This document shows, one piece after another, positions 34,133 through 44,877 of a stretch of DNA of 64,000 nucleotides (positions are counted from its first letter, which is position 1; every line of letters begins with the position of its first letter). Both the position numbers and the translations under genes were made by a program. The DNA comes from Silene latifolia (taxonomy: Eukaryota > Streptophyta > Magnoliopsida > Caryophyllales > Caryophyllaceae): positions 64,672,134-64,736,133 of the forward strand of contig NC_133537.1 in NCBI RefSeq assembly GCF_048544455.1. The letters are read 5' to 3'. Under the pieces are notes generated by a model. That model ran no database searches, was not told where the DNA came from, and worked only from the letters and a program-made list of their open reading frames with translations.

Positions 34133-35122
34133 TGTGGGTTAATATCCGTATACTACCCTTCGAATTAAGGATTATAACGTAAAATTTATATGTAGTTTAT
34201 AGTCATAAAACGAAAACAACAAGGAAACGACAAAGATATAGAAATAACCTTCGGTCCTAGTGCAAAAGGCAATGAGAGATCAAGTTAGATCTCCTCCTAA
34301 TCGTTGCACCCAAGATGTCCGAGTAATGCCCTTGTGCTAGAGAGAATCCCCTAATTGCCTTGCAATATCGAGGGGATTGTTTTGTGAGTTTTTAGTTGGA
34401 TGAGAGATCCGGGATTTAGGAGGCACAATTCCCAAAACCCTAATTTTGATTAGCAAATGATCAATTAGGTTAGACAAGAGGAGAAGCTCTCCTTTTGTCT
34501 ATGTAGGTCTCGGCCAAACCGAGTGAGAGGGGGGAAATGGGCTTTTCATTTCCTCTTCACTTAAACTCGTGGTCCGGTCCATAGCTCGCTAAGTGTATAC
34601 GACGCGGTTTCATTATAAACTGTTATCGGTTATCGGAAATTAAGGCATCAACTAATAATACGGGTTAGTTGAATTATTAATACATGTCCGACAAAACAGT
34701 ATTGTATAATTATATTCAATATACATTTTAATTAAATATAAAACGCTTATATTTAATTTTACGAATTAACTGGTTAGTTCGCCTTTAGCACATGATATTT
34801 AATCCGTATTAAATATAATATCTCAACATCCCATATTAGACTAATTACTAGTCAAATAACTCGGACTAACTGGTTAGTCAAAATTGGCATCTATGTGACT
34901 GTATTTTCATACCGTCACATTACTCAAAACGTATCCTATAGGTGTGACTTTTAGGGACCAGTTGATCACCGCCATCTGTATGACAATAACGTCAAACTTA
35001 TCTAGCAAGCCAACCGTTATTGATAAACGTGGATCAACTGATTATGATACAAAGTATACCCTTTGATCCTTTTAGAGATTTATAAGTCCTTGCACTAACT
35101 GTTAAGGACACCAACCCCAACA
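34133..35122 (-). repeat. Copia 5' LTR, complete
   Basis: 990 bp, TG...CA; the alternative left boundary is 34135. Its last 660 bp are nearly identical to the left LTR. Right flank is ggtta followed by TAT2 RNase H. Confidence 0.88.
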
Positions 35123-35617
35123 GGTTAGTCTGACTATAATAGGGCGAGATTTATAATAGAGACGATGCTTATTACATGACATAATTATGGCTAAAACATA
35201 TTTTTCAAGAAAGTCATACCCTATGTCTACATCTAGTAAACTTTTACTTATATAACAGGTTGGGTGTTGCTGATCATTATCTTCTCTGACCAGGACTATA
35301 CTGACTGTTGTATCAGTCACGGGAATGAGTAAACTGATAGTGGTTTCCTTATGCCTGGCTTGACCAGTAATAGCGGAGTAGAAAGATAGTTTGGAATGTT
35401 GTCTCATGATCAAGAGTCCACATAAATAATATTGTTTTCCTTTCAGGGAGGTTATAAAAAGCTTTGCATGTTTCTGAGGGCCTGGATAAGAATCTGTCCA
35501 GGGCTGCAACTTTTCCTGCCAGACGACAACTTTTGGATACCCCTGACTGACTTTGGTGATTGGAGCTCCAGTTTGCTTTAATCTTATAAGCTTATCACAT
35601 GGTACAAAAAGTTGCAC
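35123..35617 (-). pseudogene. TAT2 first RNase H, N-terminal part, right of copia
   Basis: Minus-strand frame with LLIPVTDTTVSIVLVRED, HPTCYISKSLLD, FLEKYVLAIIMSCNKHR and RPIIV. This is the RNase H of a Tat-type Ty3 element, with the first catalytic Asp in VTDTTVS. It ends at the copia LTR (35122). Upstream residues are not clearly RT. Confidence 0.75.
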
Positions 35618-35894
35618 TTGGCAGGACTGAAATATCGTTCAAGGATAACACAAATAGTTTTTAAATGATTCACATAAATTATTCAATAACAGCCATGTTG
35701 ACTAGTTGGTTAGGATAGATTATGTCTTCCATTATCCATGTTTTACCAACCATTAATACTAACAATTCTATTGGTTCAAAGTTTCTAATTCTATGGTGGA
35801 CAAGCTTGATATATAATAAGAAAAAGTGAATGAGTAATCATGTGAGAATTCATTAAGGTAGTGTGATGATAGATCTAAGCATATCGGGACTGAC

Positions 35895-36075
35895 CGGTCA
35901 GGCCAGGCCAATTTATCTTTCCAAAACAGTCAGGTCAGGCTGATTTTCTCTCCAAAAAACAGTCAAGCCAGGCTAATTTTCTGTCCAAAAACAGTCAGGT
36001 CAGGCTGATTTTTCCCTCCAAAAACAGTCCGGTCAGGCTGATTTTCTCTCCAAAAACAGTCAGGTCAGGCTTGAC
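35895..36075. repeat. 32-33-bp tandem repeat in TAT2 leader side
   Basis: Five copies of a unit containing ccaaaaacagtcaggtcagg; the cagt anchor recurs at 35927, 35960, 35992, 36025 and 36057. It lies between primer site and the RNase H remnant and shares the gtcaggc word with the LTR and 3' repeats. Confidence 0.85.
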
Positions 36076-36912
36076 TAACACTAGTGTATCAGGACTGACT
36101 AAGAATATCATATGTAAGATGGTTATTTTTTGAAAAATATTTGATCCATAGTTGTTTTCGAATTTGTACTGCAATGACATATATATTTAAATGTTATAGA
36201 AAGGATAAGGACTTATATGTGTAGAAATATTTGAACACCTTTGTTGGCCAGGATAAATTATATTCTGACTAGACTTTGTGCAGCTTGGAAACATTTAGCT
36301 GGGGCATTCCAGCCAGGCTAGCAGATGACGACCAGGCATCAGCCAAGAGAAGGAATGAAGGACAGCCTATCATAGTAGCCCTGCACAATAATTCTTGGTA
36401 GACCTTTCTCCCCTGCATGAAATTCTGCTAGAACAGCCCTTATGATTTGTTCCTGGGCTACTGCGTTACATAATGTTGGTAAGCGTTCCCTATCCTGATA
36501 AGACTGGTATGTGCTGCACTACTACTATTCTGGGCTGACTTTTAAGCCTGTTCCGGTCAGGGCTAAGTTGTCCAACCAGGCTTATATTTTGATGTTCAAG
36601 GTTGAATTTCCTAAGAACATAAAATTATTGGAATTAACAAAATCTGAAATTTTAAATGTAGAAGTACGATCAAAGTACCAAAATTTTAAGATATATTGCT
36701 TAGAGTTTGCGAAACTTGTACTGGATATGAGAAAGACTTATCTTAGAATTTCTTTAGTGAGAAATTTGTACTTGAACTCTGCATTCTCTTAAGTAATGCT
36801 ATACTTATGGTTATTGAAAGGGCTTCTAGCTTGTCTTGACAATATTTCTCTTGGATTCAACCTTTGTTGGTTCGAAGTGTAGAGTTATGGAAATTTTTGT
36901 ATCGATATTTCT
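36076..36912 (-). other. TAT2 5' internal region without gag
   Basis: No Gag, protease or RT features on either strand. The expected coding region of several kb is missing, so the element is a deletion derivative. Confidence 0.55.
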
Positions 36913-36962
36913 CAAGGCTCTTAACCTTGTGGTCGTGGGTTCGAGCCCCACGGTGGGCGCCA
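36913..36962 (-). promoter_or_regulatory. TAT2 primer binding site extended over the 3' half of tRNA-Lys(CTT)
   Basis: Plus-strand bases 36913-36962 read as the 3' half of plant tRNA-Lys with anticodon CTT. They begin at the first base of the anticodon stem (caagg), pass the anticodon loop (ctcttaa), variable loop and T arm, and end with acceptor bases and CCA. A normal primer site is about 18 nt; this one is 50 nt. It lies 2 nt from the right LTR. It is not a tRNA gene: the 5' half is absent and CCA is encoded. Confidence 0.85.
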
Positions 36963-36964
36963 AT

Positions 36965-37954
36965 TATTTTGACCGAGTTTTACGCAGCCTGGAATCCGGC
37001 CAGACATTCCAGGGTATTCCGGCCAGGGTAGATTATGGTGAGGTTAACTAGTATCATCCTATTATGATGGTATTGTGGTTGTGCCTTTGCAGGATTGATT
37101 ATAAAGTAAAAGAGATAAATTAAAAGTAAAGAATAATAAAAGGAGACATGACACGGGCACCAAGCCAGAAGAGGATTTCACTATGTATTTTGCGTAATAT
37201 AAGAACAATGTTGTAATTGCTAAATAATTGTAGTATTTGCTTAAGGTAGAGTAGATGAGAGTGGGATGAGATGTCCCTTGAATGAGCTCCTTCCCTTCTT
37301 ATTTATAATCCTCTTTGTCCACCAACGGCTTCTTCTTTAAGAATAGATGATGGTTGCTATTTTGTAGGGTTTTCCCCCTAAATGTAGTTGACTTTTCCTT
37401 CCCATGTTGCTGCTTCTTCCTTATTTTGCTAGGATTTTAGTTGTGATTATAACAATGTTGACTTAGTCTTCCCTAATAATAGGAACTACTTAAGACCAAG
37501 TTTAATTGACATGTGCTAATTAACTTAGCATCACATGCTAGGTAAATATCTTCTCCATATTGTATGTTGGTCGTCCACTTTATCCCTGCATACCTCTCAT
37601 GGTCTGTACCAATGTCTGTCAGGCTAAACTACTTTGTACGCAAGCCTGACAATGCGTACAGTACCCTAACAATGCCTGTTGTACTGATGTACCCTGACAA
37701 TGCCTGCTGTACTGCTGTACCTGACAATGCCTGCTATATTGTTGTACCCTAACAACGCCTGCTGTACTGTGCTGACTTATAATAAGGCATGACCTGAGTT
37801 GTACCCTGATCAGTATTTTCAGTATGATGCCATGTCCGCCGTATATAGTCTTCTAGCCTGTCTCCTTGCCTGGACCGCTACGTTGAACTTGCCTGAACGG
37901 TACTGCTGAGGCTGAATTCTAGCCTGACGGTAGTGTAAAATATCAGGCTCAACA
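36965..37954 (-). repeat. TAT2 5' LTR
   Basis: 990 bp. Its left terminal dinucleotide is TA where the other copy has TG (one substitution). It lacks about 43 bp present in the left copy. Its cctgacaatg tandem region (37660-37770) differs in detail from the left LTR. Confidence 0.88.
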
Positions 37955-37959
37955 CTTAT

Positions 37960-38748
37960 CTTTACCAAATTACCGTAAAGTCATCTTATGTGATAAACCC
38001 TAATTACCAAAAACATGTTATAATGCAACTATCATGAGGCAAATGTAATTAATGATAATAAATGCACATTTAAACACCTATATCATCATAGCTAAGTAGG
38101 GAAACCCCTACTTCGAGTTTTTCTTCACAAATCCATAAGCTACTCACTAAAAGTGCTCCTCAATGAAGCTCCCTACACATATTAATTACTACAATCATTA
38201 CTACAAACCATTATAATAAATCTACTAATTAAACTCTTTAATTATTCCTCTTAATTCTCATAACCTAATTAATTATGAGGTAGTATACTAGGATAATTAA
38301 GATTACTAAGATAAGATTAGAGGAAGTGGAGTATAAATCGACTTACAAACAAGATGGATGAACAATGAGGCAAGGATTCGTCACTTGGATGCTAGGGTTT
38401 TTTAGAGGATTTGTTGGTGGGTATTTTAGAGAGATGTTTGGGAGTTTAGAGAGTGGTCGGAATAGTGTTTTGAAAAGGTTTTAGGTGGAAAATTTGAAGA
38501 GATAAGGCACGAAAGCGGCATCTCACCAAACAAAACTTTCCGTATAAGTTGTACTCGAGCGCCACTCGGTCGAGTGGTCGGTCCACTTGATCGAGTGGAT
38601 GGTCACTCGGTCGAGTGACTATTTTTCCAGGCTTCCAGATTACTGCCAGATGGTACTCGGTCCTTCACTCGGTCGAGTGGTGCTTTACTCGGCCTAGTGA
38701 ATCGTCTACTCGGTTTAGTCTCAGTCTTTATAATTGCGAGGTAGTACA
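37960..38748 (-). repeat. TEK- 3' LTR, right fragment with actcggtcgagt array
   Basis: It ends at gtagtaca (38748), followed by the TEK- polypurine tract. It contains the near-palindrome actcggtcgagt at 38564, 38585, 38605, 38667, 38687 and 38708 (steps 21, 20, then 20, 21), several degenerate. TEK- sense reads actcgaccgagt. Confidence 0.82.
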
Positions 38749-38762
38749 ATCTTCCCCCCTTA
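38749..38762 (-). promoter_or_regulatory. TEK- polypurine tract
   Basis: Minus strand aaggggggaagat, immediately before the LTR start TGTACTACC. Good match to the expected position after the chromodomain. Confidence 0.82.
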
Positions 38763-38989
38763 AAAAGAACTTTGTCCCCGAAGTTCACACCCGACACTTT
38801 AAAAGTCATAATTCTACATCCCATGAAGGTCTCAAGGTGAGAGAGAGTGAATCAAGTATCATGACACTAACGTGCTATGACCAACCAAAATCTATAAGGC
38901 TAAGTAAAAGGATTAAGAAATTCGTGTTACTTGTACTTGCGTAATACGCCCTACCCCTCTAGAAACATGGTTACGACCTCGTAACTGAC

Positions 38990-40366
38990 TCATACCTGCT
39001 TGAAAAGGTGAGGGTATCGCTCTTTCATGGTTTCCTCGACCTCCCAAGTAGCCTCCTCTACAATATGGTTGGACCACAACACTTTCATCGAGACCGTTTC
39101 GCTATGTCTGGTCTTCCTAACCTTTCGGTCTAGGATTTCCTTGGGCGTTTCCATATATGTTAAGGCATAATCTAGTTCGATAATTTCCGCCTCGAGTACA
39201 TGAGAGGGGTCACTTATGTAGTTACGCAATTGAGATATGTGAAAGACATTGTGAACTCGGTCCAAGGCCGGGGGAAGTGCTAAACTGTACGCCAATTCCC
39301 CGACTCTATCCAATATCTCATATGGGCCAATGAACTTTTCGCTCAACTTGTATCTCTTCCCAAACCTCATGACTCCTCTCATGGGTGAAACTTTGAGTAG
39401 TACCTTATCTCCTACCACAAATTCAAAGTCACTTCACCTCAAGTCGGCATAAGTCCTTTGCCTATCTTGTGCCGCTCTCATCTTCTCTCGGATTACATGG
39501 ACTTTATCAATCATGTCTTGAATCATTTGAGGCGCCAATAGCATGGCTTCGGTGCTATCATCCCAATATATTGGGCTTCGACATTTTCTCCCATATAAAC
39601 CTTCAAATGGTGCCATGCCAATGCTAGCATGGTAGCCATTGTTGTAGGAGAACTCAATCAAATGTAGTCTATCTTCCCAAGAACCCCCAAACTATAGGAT
39701 GCAAGCTCTCAACATATCTTCCAACGTTTGGATGGTCTTCTTCGTTTGTCCATCCGTTGCCGGATGGAAGGCCGTACTTATCTTCAATTGGGTAGCCAAG
39801 GAGCTTTGAAGTTCTTGCCAAAATCTTAAAATTAATCGCAAATCTCGGTCCGACACAATATCCTTTGGAAATCCATTTAGCTTGACCACATATTTACAAT
39901 AGGCATTAGCCAACTCCGCTTTACTCCAAGTGTCTTTAATTGCAATGAAATGAGCCGATTTAGTCAACCTATCCACAATAACCCAAATCATGTTGTTCCC
40001 CTTTTGCGTTCTTGGTAGTCCAACCATGAAATCCATAGATGATATCGACTCTCACTTCTATTCCGGAACATCTAGAGGTTTTACGTTCCCTTGTGGTCTC
40101 TTGTGTTCCCCTTTCACCGTTTGTCAAGTCAAGCACCTTGCCACAAATTCCGCCACTTCCCTCTTCATATTTGACCACCAAAAGGTCTTCTTAAGATCCT
40201 TGTACAACTTATCGCCACCTGGGTGCACCGAATAAGGTATGTTGTGGGCTTCATTCATTATCTTTTTCTTTAGCTCATCATCACTTGGTATACACCATCT
40301 TCCTTTGAATCTAAGGCTTCCATCCTCATGCAACTCAAATCTTGAGGGTTCTCCCCTTTCTAGTAC
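38990..40366 (-). pseudogene. TEK- integrase with C-terminal chromodomain
   Basis: All segments are in one frame, interrupted by in-frame stops (for example after 40124, 39692 and 39434). A zinc-binding H2C2 region (HNIPYSVHPGGDKLY) is followed by the core MDFMVGLPRTQKG and VSDRD. The third catalytic position reads GQTKKTIQTLED, so the expected Glu of GQTER is Lys. After the GPY region (FIGPYEILDRVG) the chromodomain reads PKEILDRKVRKTRH, VLWSNH and EEATWEVEE. The chromodomain would target insertion to chromatin marks. Confidence 0.9.
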
Positions 40367-42052
40367 TCATTTCCATTCTTGGATTTCCACATCACTTGCT
40401 TGCCTTCCCCAGATTTCATCATATAACTCGGGTTCTAAGGTCAAATCTCCCATTGTTTCTCCCTTCCATATCACATGGATACCCATTTTCCTTACTTCTT
40501 CTTTTAACCTTAACATGGACAAGGCGGTACACAAGGAGTGCACCGACTTTCTACTCAAGGCATCGGCCACCACATTTGCTTTCCCTTCATGATAGATTAT
40601 CTCCATATCATGGTCCCCAATAAGCTCGATCCATCTCCTTTGTCTCATGTTCAACTCCTTTTGGGTGTAGATATACTTCAAGCTTTTGTGTTCGGAAAAC
40701 ACCTTAAAGGTTGCTCCATACAAGTAATGTCTCCAAATTTTCAAGGCAAAGACAATGGCTCCCAACTCTAGATCGTGGGTTAGGTAGTTCTCCTCATAGG
40801 TCTTCAATTGTCATGATGCATAGGCAATGACTCTACCATTTTGCATAAGCACACATCCTAGACCATTCTTTGAATCATCGGTGTATACTTCAAAATTCTT
40901 ACTCCCTTCCGGCAAGGCTAGAACCGGGGTCGTGGTTAAGCGCTCCTTTATGGTCAAGAAGTCCGTCTCACAACTCCCGCCCCATTTGAAATGGTTCTCC
41001 TTTCTTATCAATGATGTCAAGGGTCTAGTAATCTTGGAGAAGTCTTTCACAAATCGGCGATAATACCCGACTAGGCCTAGGAAGCTTCAAATTTCCGCTA
41101 CATTCTTGGGTGCCACCCACTTAGACACGGCTTTAGTTTTGGTAGGATCCACGGCAACTCCTTCCCTTGATATTACATGACCTAGGAAAGCCACCTTCTC
41201 CAACCAAAACTCGTACTTACTAAGCTTTGCATAGAGTTGGTGCTCCCTCAAGGTTTGGAAAATGATTCTTAGGTGCTTCTCGTACTCTTCTTTGGTCTTG
41301 GAGTAGACCAAAATATCATCTATGAATACCACCACGAATTTGTGCAAGTGTGGATTAAACACCCTATTCATGAGATCCATGAAAGTTGTCGGGGCATTTG
41401 TTAACCCAAATGGCATTACCACGAACTCATAATGCCCGTACCTCGATCTAAATGCGGTCTTTGGGATGTCCTTATCCTTTATTTTCAAATGGTGATAGCT
41501 CGATCGTAGGTCAATCTTTGAAAATACTCCGGCTCCACTAAGTTGGTCAAACAAATCATTGATCCTTGGTAGAGGGTACTTGTTCTTGATGGTGACATTA
41601 TTCAATTCCCTATAATCGATGCATAACCTCAACGTTCCGTCCTTCTTCTTTACAAATAGAACCGGTTCTCCCCATGGTGAAACGCTCGGTCTAATGTAGC
41701 CCTTATCTGCCAATTCCCAAAGTTGTATCTTTAATTCTTCCAATTCTTTTGGACCCATCCGGTACAGGGCCTTAGAGATTGGTCCCGCACCCGGCTTCAA
41801 GTCCACCCCAAATTCTACTTCTTTTGGAGGAGCTAATCCGAGTAGCTCCCCAGGGAACACATCCTCAAAGTCTCTCACCACCGGTATATCTTGAGCTTGT
41901 GGTCCTTCCACACTAGTGTCCCATATATGACGCAAGAGCATATGACAACCCTTCTTCAAACATATTTTCAAGGTCATTACCGAAACAAGCTTTACCTTTG
42001 GTTTGACTAAGTAACCTTTGTATGACACTCTAGCACCTTTGGGTCCTCTCAA
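40367..42052 (-). pseudogene. TEK- reverse transcriptase and RNase H
   Basis: One frame with in-frame stops near 41087 and 40811 (the latter TGA at an expected Arg). RT shows [24 protein letters not shown] and the catalytic [11 protein letters not shown]. RNase H shows [33 protein letters not shown] and [11 protein letters not shown] frameshift near 42180-42240 separates it from protease. Confidence 0.93.
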
Positions 42053-42177
42053 GGTGATCTTCTTTTAGTAGCAATCTATATTGGCTTTGTGCCTACTTAG
42101 CCAATCCATCCCTAGGATTACTTCAAACCCTTCTAGAGGAAACTCAAAGAGGTTTACCGGAAAGTTGGTCTCATGCA

Positions 42178-42871
42178 CTATGACCGACACCTCTTTATAT
42201 ACTTTTGAACATAGGATGGACTCTCCCGAAGGTAAGGACACACCAATCCTAGGATCGACAAATAACTCTTAGACACAAAAGAATGAGTAGCCCCCGAGTC
42301 AAATAAAACAAAACAAGGATGAGAATTAATAATGAATGTACCAGAGACAACGTGGGAATCCTCTTCGGTACTCTTCTTATCCATGGCAAAGAGCTTGCCA
42401 TTAGACTTGGGTTCACCTTGCACCGTGCTTGCCGATTGGGTTGGCCTACTTCCCGAAGCATTGCCTCCCGCGAAGCTTGTTGCTCTAGATGGATCTCCCA
42501 GGTTAAAATTTCCCTGGTTGTTGCGACCATTGAAAGTGGAGTTAGCATTCCTCGGGTTGCTCCATGCCCCTAAACTCCGGTTGTTGGTCCCGCTTTGAGA
42601 AGGAGGGTAGTAGGAGTTTCCTTGACCAAACCTCTGGTCGGGCCCTTTTAGGGTGCTCGTGCACTCCATTTTCTTGTGGCCAAAGCCACCGCAATTATAG
42701 CACCGAAGTCTTCCTCCTTCACTCACGGCCCTTCCGCCGAAGCCGCCCGGCTTCCCGTAGCCACTTGTGGGCGCTCTTCCCGAGTAGGATCTAGTTTTAT
42801 TGAAATTAGTCTTCTTGAGTTGGTACCCTCCGCTTTCACCTTCAACTTTCCTCTTCTCCCCGGACCTTTCC
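42178..42871 (-). pseudogene. TEK- Gag zinc knuckle and protease
   Basis: Intact CCHC knuckle CYNCGGFGHKKMEC and protease active site VLFDSGATHSFVS. This is the part of the Gag-protease frame left of the MITE. Removing the MITE and one TTA restores frame continuity with 43192-43886 exactly. Confidence 0.88.
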
Positions 42872-43191
42872 TTAGAGCAATTGCAATGGGAGGTTTTTTG
42901 TATTAGGTTTGTAAATAAGAACCTCTAAAAAAAGTTTGTTCCATTGCATGAAAAAGTTTGTCCTTAAAAAAAAACTTGGTTTGATATTAAGAACCAAGTT
43001 TGTTCAAAAAACAAGAAACTTTTTAAGTAATTAGCCAATTAATTACATTATATAATTAATATTTTTTTATGGAAAAACTTTAAGTAAAGTTTTTGCATTG
43101 TGATAAAAAGTTCTTTATTCTTTAGATTGATAAAAAATGACATGGCAAAGGAAGAACTTTATAAAAGGTTCTTCCATTGCACTTGCCCTTA
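42872..43191. mobile_element. MITE (PIF/Harbinger-like) in TEK- gag
   Basis: A 314-bp AT-rich element (42875-43188) flanked by the 3-bp duplication TTA (42872-42874 and 43189-43191). Imperfect terminal inverted repeats: gagcaattgcaatgg on the left against gggcaagtgcaatgg read inward from the right. Internal foldbacks occur, such as aacttggtt...aaccaagtt. No coding capacity. TTA duplication and terminal repeat length suggest the Harbinger group. Confidence 0.85.
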
Positions 43192-43886
43192 GCCTCTTTG
43201 GTCATGCCGAGTAGCCTCTCCGTGTTCCCGGCCCTCGCATAGACCTCTTTCACGCTTGACACTTCTCCGGGTGGGAGCTTTTCTAGGATTTTGACGGTTA
43301 ATCCTCCTTCAAACTTGAGAGCCAAGTGTGATTGGCTAAGATGGAGGTCCTCCACGTAGGTAGCTAGCTCGTTGAAGCGGATATAATAGTCTTGTACAGT
43401 CATCATGTCGGTAATCACAAACCGATCGAACTCCGCCCGGAGCTTGCACCTTACATGTTCGGGGATGAATTCATTTCTCATTTATACCTTGAAACCGGTC
43501 CATGGTATTGCGGTCTTGCCTCTTTCCTCATAAAATTCTCTCATAGCGTCCCTCTCTTTATACCACCATCCCCCCGCGAGACCTCCCAATTAGAAGGCGG
43601 CTTGCTCCACCTTGAGTGCTTCGGGGCACCTTACTACTTCGAATACATTCTCCATCTCCCTTATCCATTCAATAAAGATACAAGGCTCCCCAACCCCAAG
43701 GTACTTGGTGGGGCGGTGGCGTGAGATGGCGGTGCTCACGGCGGAGGCATCCATCGCCGCATCTCTCTCTCTAGTGACATTTCTAAGGGCCTCGGTGAGG
43801 GCCTCATTTTGAGCTATGAGTCGCTCCATTTCTTCCTTGGATATGCGGGATGGAGGTGAAGGAGTCCTTGCATGGGTTCTCGGCAC
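43192..43886 (-). pseudogene. gag: TEK- Gag, N-terminal part
   Basis: Starts MPRTHARTPSPPSR at 43886. An in-frame stop near 43590 follows EQAAF; the frame resumes (PEHVRCKLRAEFDRF, VQDYYIRFNEL, ERLLGMTKEA) up to the MITE. Typical chromovirus Gag core. Confidence 0.87.
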
Positions 43887-43967
43887 TATGTCTCTTTATT
43901 AAGCGTAACAAACGTCAATACATGCTCCAAATTAGGAGGCAAATGGCTTTGACCACTATACAGGTCC

Positions 43968-44252
43968 CCTCGGTCGAGTGTGGAGTATCATTCAGTCGAG
44001 TGGTGAGCCCACTCGGTCAAGTGTCTCAGCTTACAGAATGTTTCCAGAAATGCCACTTAGTCCACTCGGTCGAGTGGTCCTTTCACTCGGTCGAGTTACA
44101 CACACTCGTTCGAGTGGATCCTCTACTCGATCGAGTGCCAAAACTTACAGGAGGTCCTAGGGGTCTAGAAATGTGTCCACTCGGTCGAGTGGCAGGAGCA
44201 CTCGGTCGAGTGTCTTCTAGTCGATCGAGTCCCGTTTTCCACTTGACCAAGT
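43968..44252 (-). repeat. actcggtcgagt array in TEK- leader
   Basis: Copies, some degenerate, start at 43968, 43990, 44011, 44064, 44085, 44104, 44125, 44179, 44200, 44219 and 44241; most steps are 19-22 bp. The array lies between primer site and gag, as in the plus-strand relative at 49343. In RNA sense the word is self-complementary if G-U pairs are allowed. Confidence 0.8.
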
Positions 44253-44692
44253 GCGCATCTTATAGGCTATTATCCATCCCAATTCACACAAGTCCACATA
44301 TAATCCTATTTACATGTTCCTAAACGCATATACGGGGAAAAATAGAGGCATTGATACGACATACAACTCACATATGATGACAATTAGTACATATACTCAC
44401 ATCTATACATCCAACACATCCTTCACAATTGTGCCATCATCAACCATGTTAGCACATAAGATATCACCAAGCATGTAACAAATCCACAAACCAAACAAGG
44501 AATATGCAGCAACCATATGCACGAAATACGCCTCATTGCCCCCGCATAGTGACCGACTTAAGTAAAGAGGACAATGGCACAACCTTGGGACGTCTCCCAA
44601 ACTTGTTACAAGCTCCCTATAACTCAAATCGGGTTCATTTTAGATTGACTCATCCTAGTTCTTGGTTCATTGGTTTAGGCTCCGAACCCATT

Positions 44693-44704
44693 GCTCTGAT
44701 ACCA
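44693..44704 (-). promoter_or_regulatory. TEK- primer binding site, initiator tRNA-Met type
   Basis: TGGTATCAGAGC on the minus strand, 3 nt from the LTR start at 44708. Confidence 0.9.
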
Positions 44705-44707
44705 CTT

Positions 44708-44877
44708 TGTAACACCCCTATAGGTCGGAACCCTTTCCACTAGGCATCCCCACATATGGAGGCATTACAAGACTTGGTTTCCCAAGCTTGTAGTGCGAAC
44801 AATCAAGTGAAGAAGTTCTCAATGCAATATAAAATAGATAAGTTGTAGTTAGTTAAGACGGTTACAAGTTTGGGGAA
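44708..44877 (-). repeat. TEK- 5' LTR fragment
   Basis: The first 170 bp (plus-strand reading tgtaacacccc...) of the right LTR, cut by the ATHC LTR at 44878. The remainder is not recognised elsewhere in the window. Confidence 0.72.

Larger units (their letters stand above)
26438..35122 (-). mobile_element. Copia-type element nested in TAT2 RNase H
   Basis: The right LTR (34133-35122) is complete. The left LTR (26438-27097) lacks about 330 bp at its outer end. The order on the minus strand is primer site, 2.1-kb leader, gag, protease, integrase, RT, RNase H, which is copia order. The 660 bp shared by the LTRs differ at two positions, both C/T changes at CG sites, so insertion or homogenisation was recent. 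Coding regions nevertheless carry several frameshifts. Confidence 0.94.
22476..37954 (-). mobile_element. TAT2: Tat-type Ty3 element, deleted internally, with nested copia
   Basis: LTRs are at 22476-23482 and 36965-37954, flanked by the 5-bp duplication cttat (22471-22475 and 37955-37959). The primer site beside the right LTR gives minus orientation. Tat assignment rests on an RNase H followed by a second, archaeal-type RNase H and a Tat-like integrase tail. Gag, protease, RT and the integrase core are missing. Internal sequence apart from the copia is only about 4.8 kb. Confidence 0.82.
22311..44877 (-). mobile_element. TEK-: chromovirus (Tekay/Del-like Ty3) element, several times interrupted
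   Basis: Reading right to left: 5' LTR (44708-44877, cut by ATHC), initiator tRNA-Met primer site, gag, protease, RT-RNase H, integrase with chromodomain, polypurine tract (38749-38762) and 3' LTR (38748 down to 22311, split by TAT2). Its gag is split by a MITE. This element looks like the oldest layer of the nest. Assignment of 22311-22475 to its LTR rests on continuity across TAT2's target duplication. Confidence 0.78.

Noticed and set aside
36913..36962. A tRNA-Lys gene
   Set aside because: Only the 3' half is present, CCA is encoded, and it lies beside an LTR at the primer-site position.
38990..44704. Endogenous pararetrovirus
   Set aside because: LTRs, primer site, integrase and chromodomain are present and movement or coat protein features are absent, so these are Ty3-type retrotransposons.
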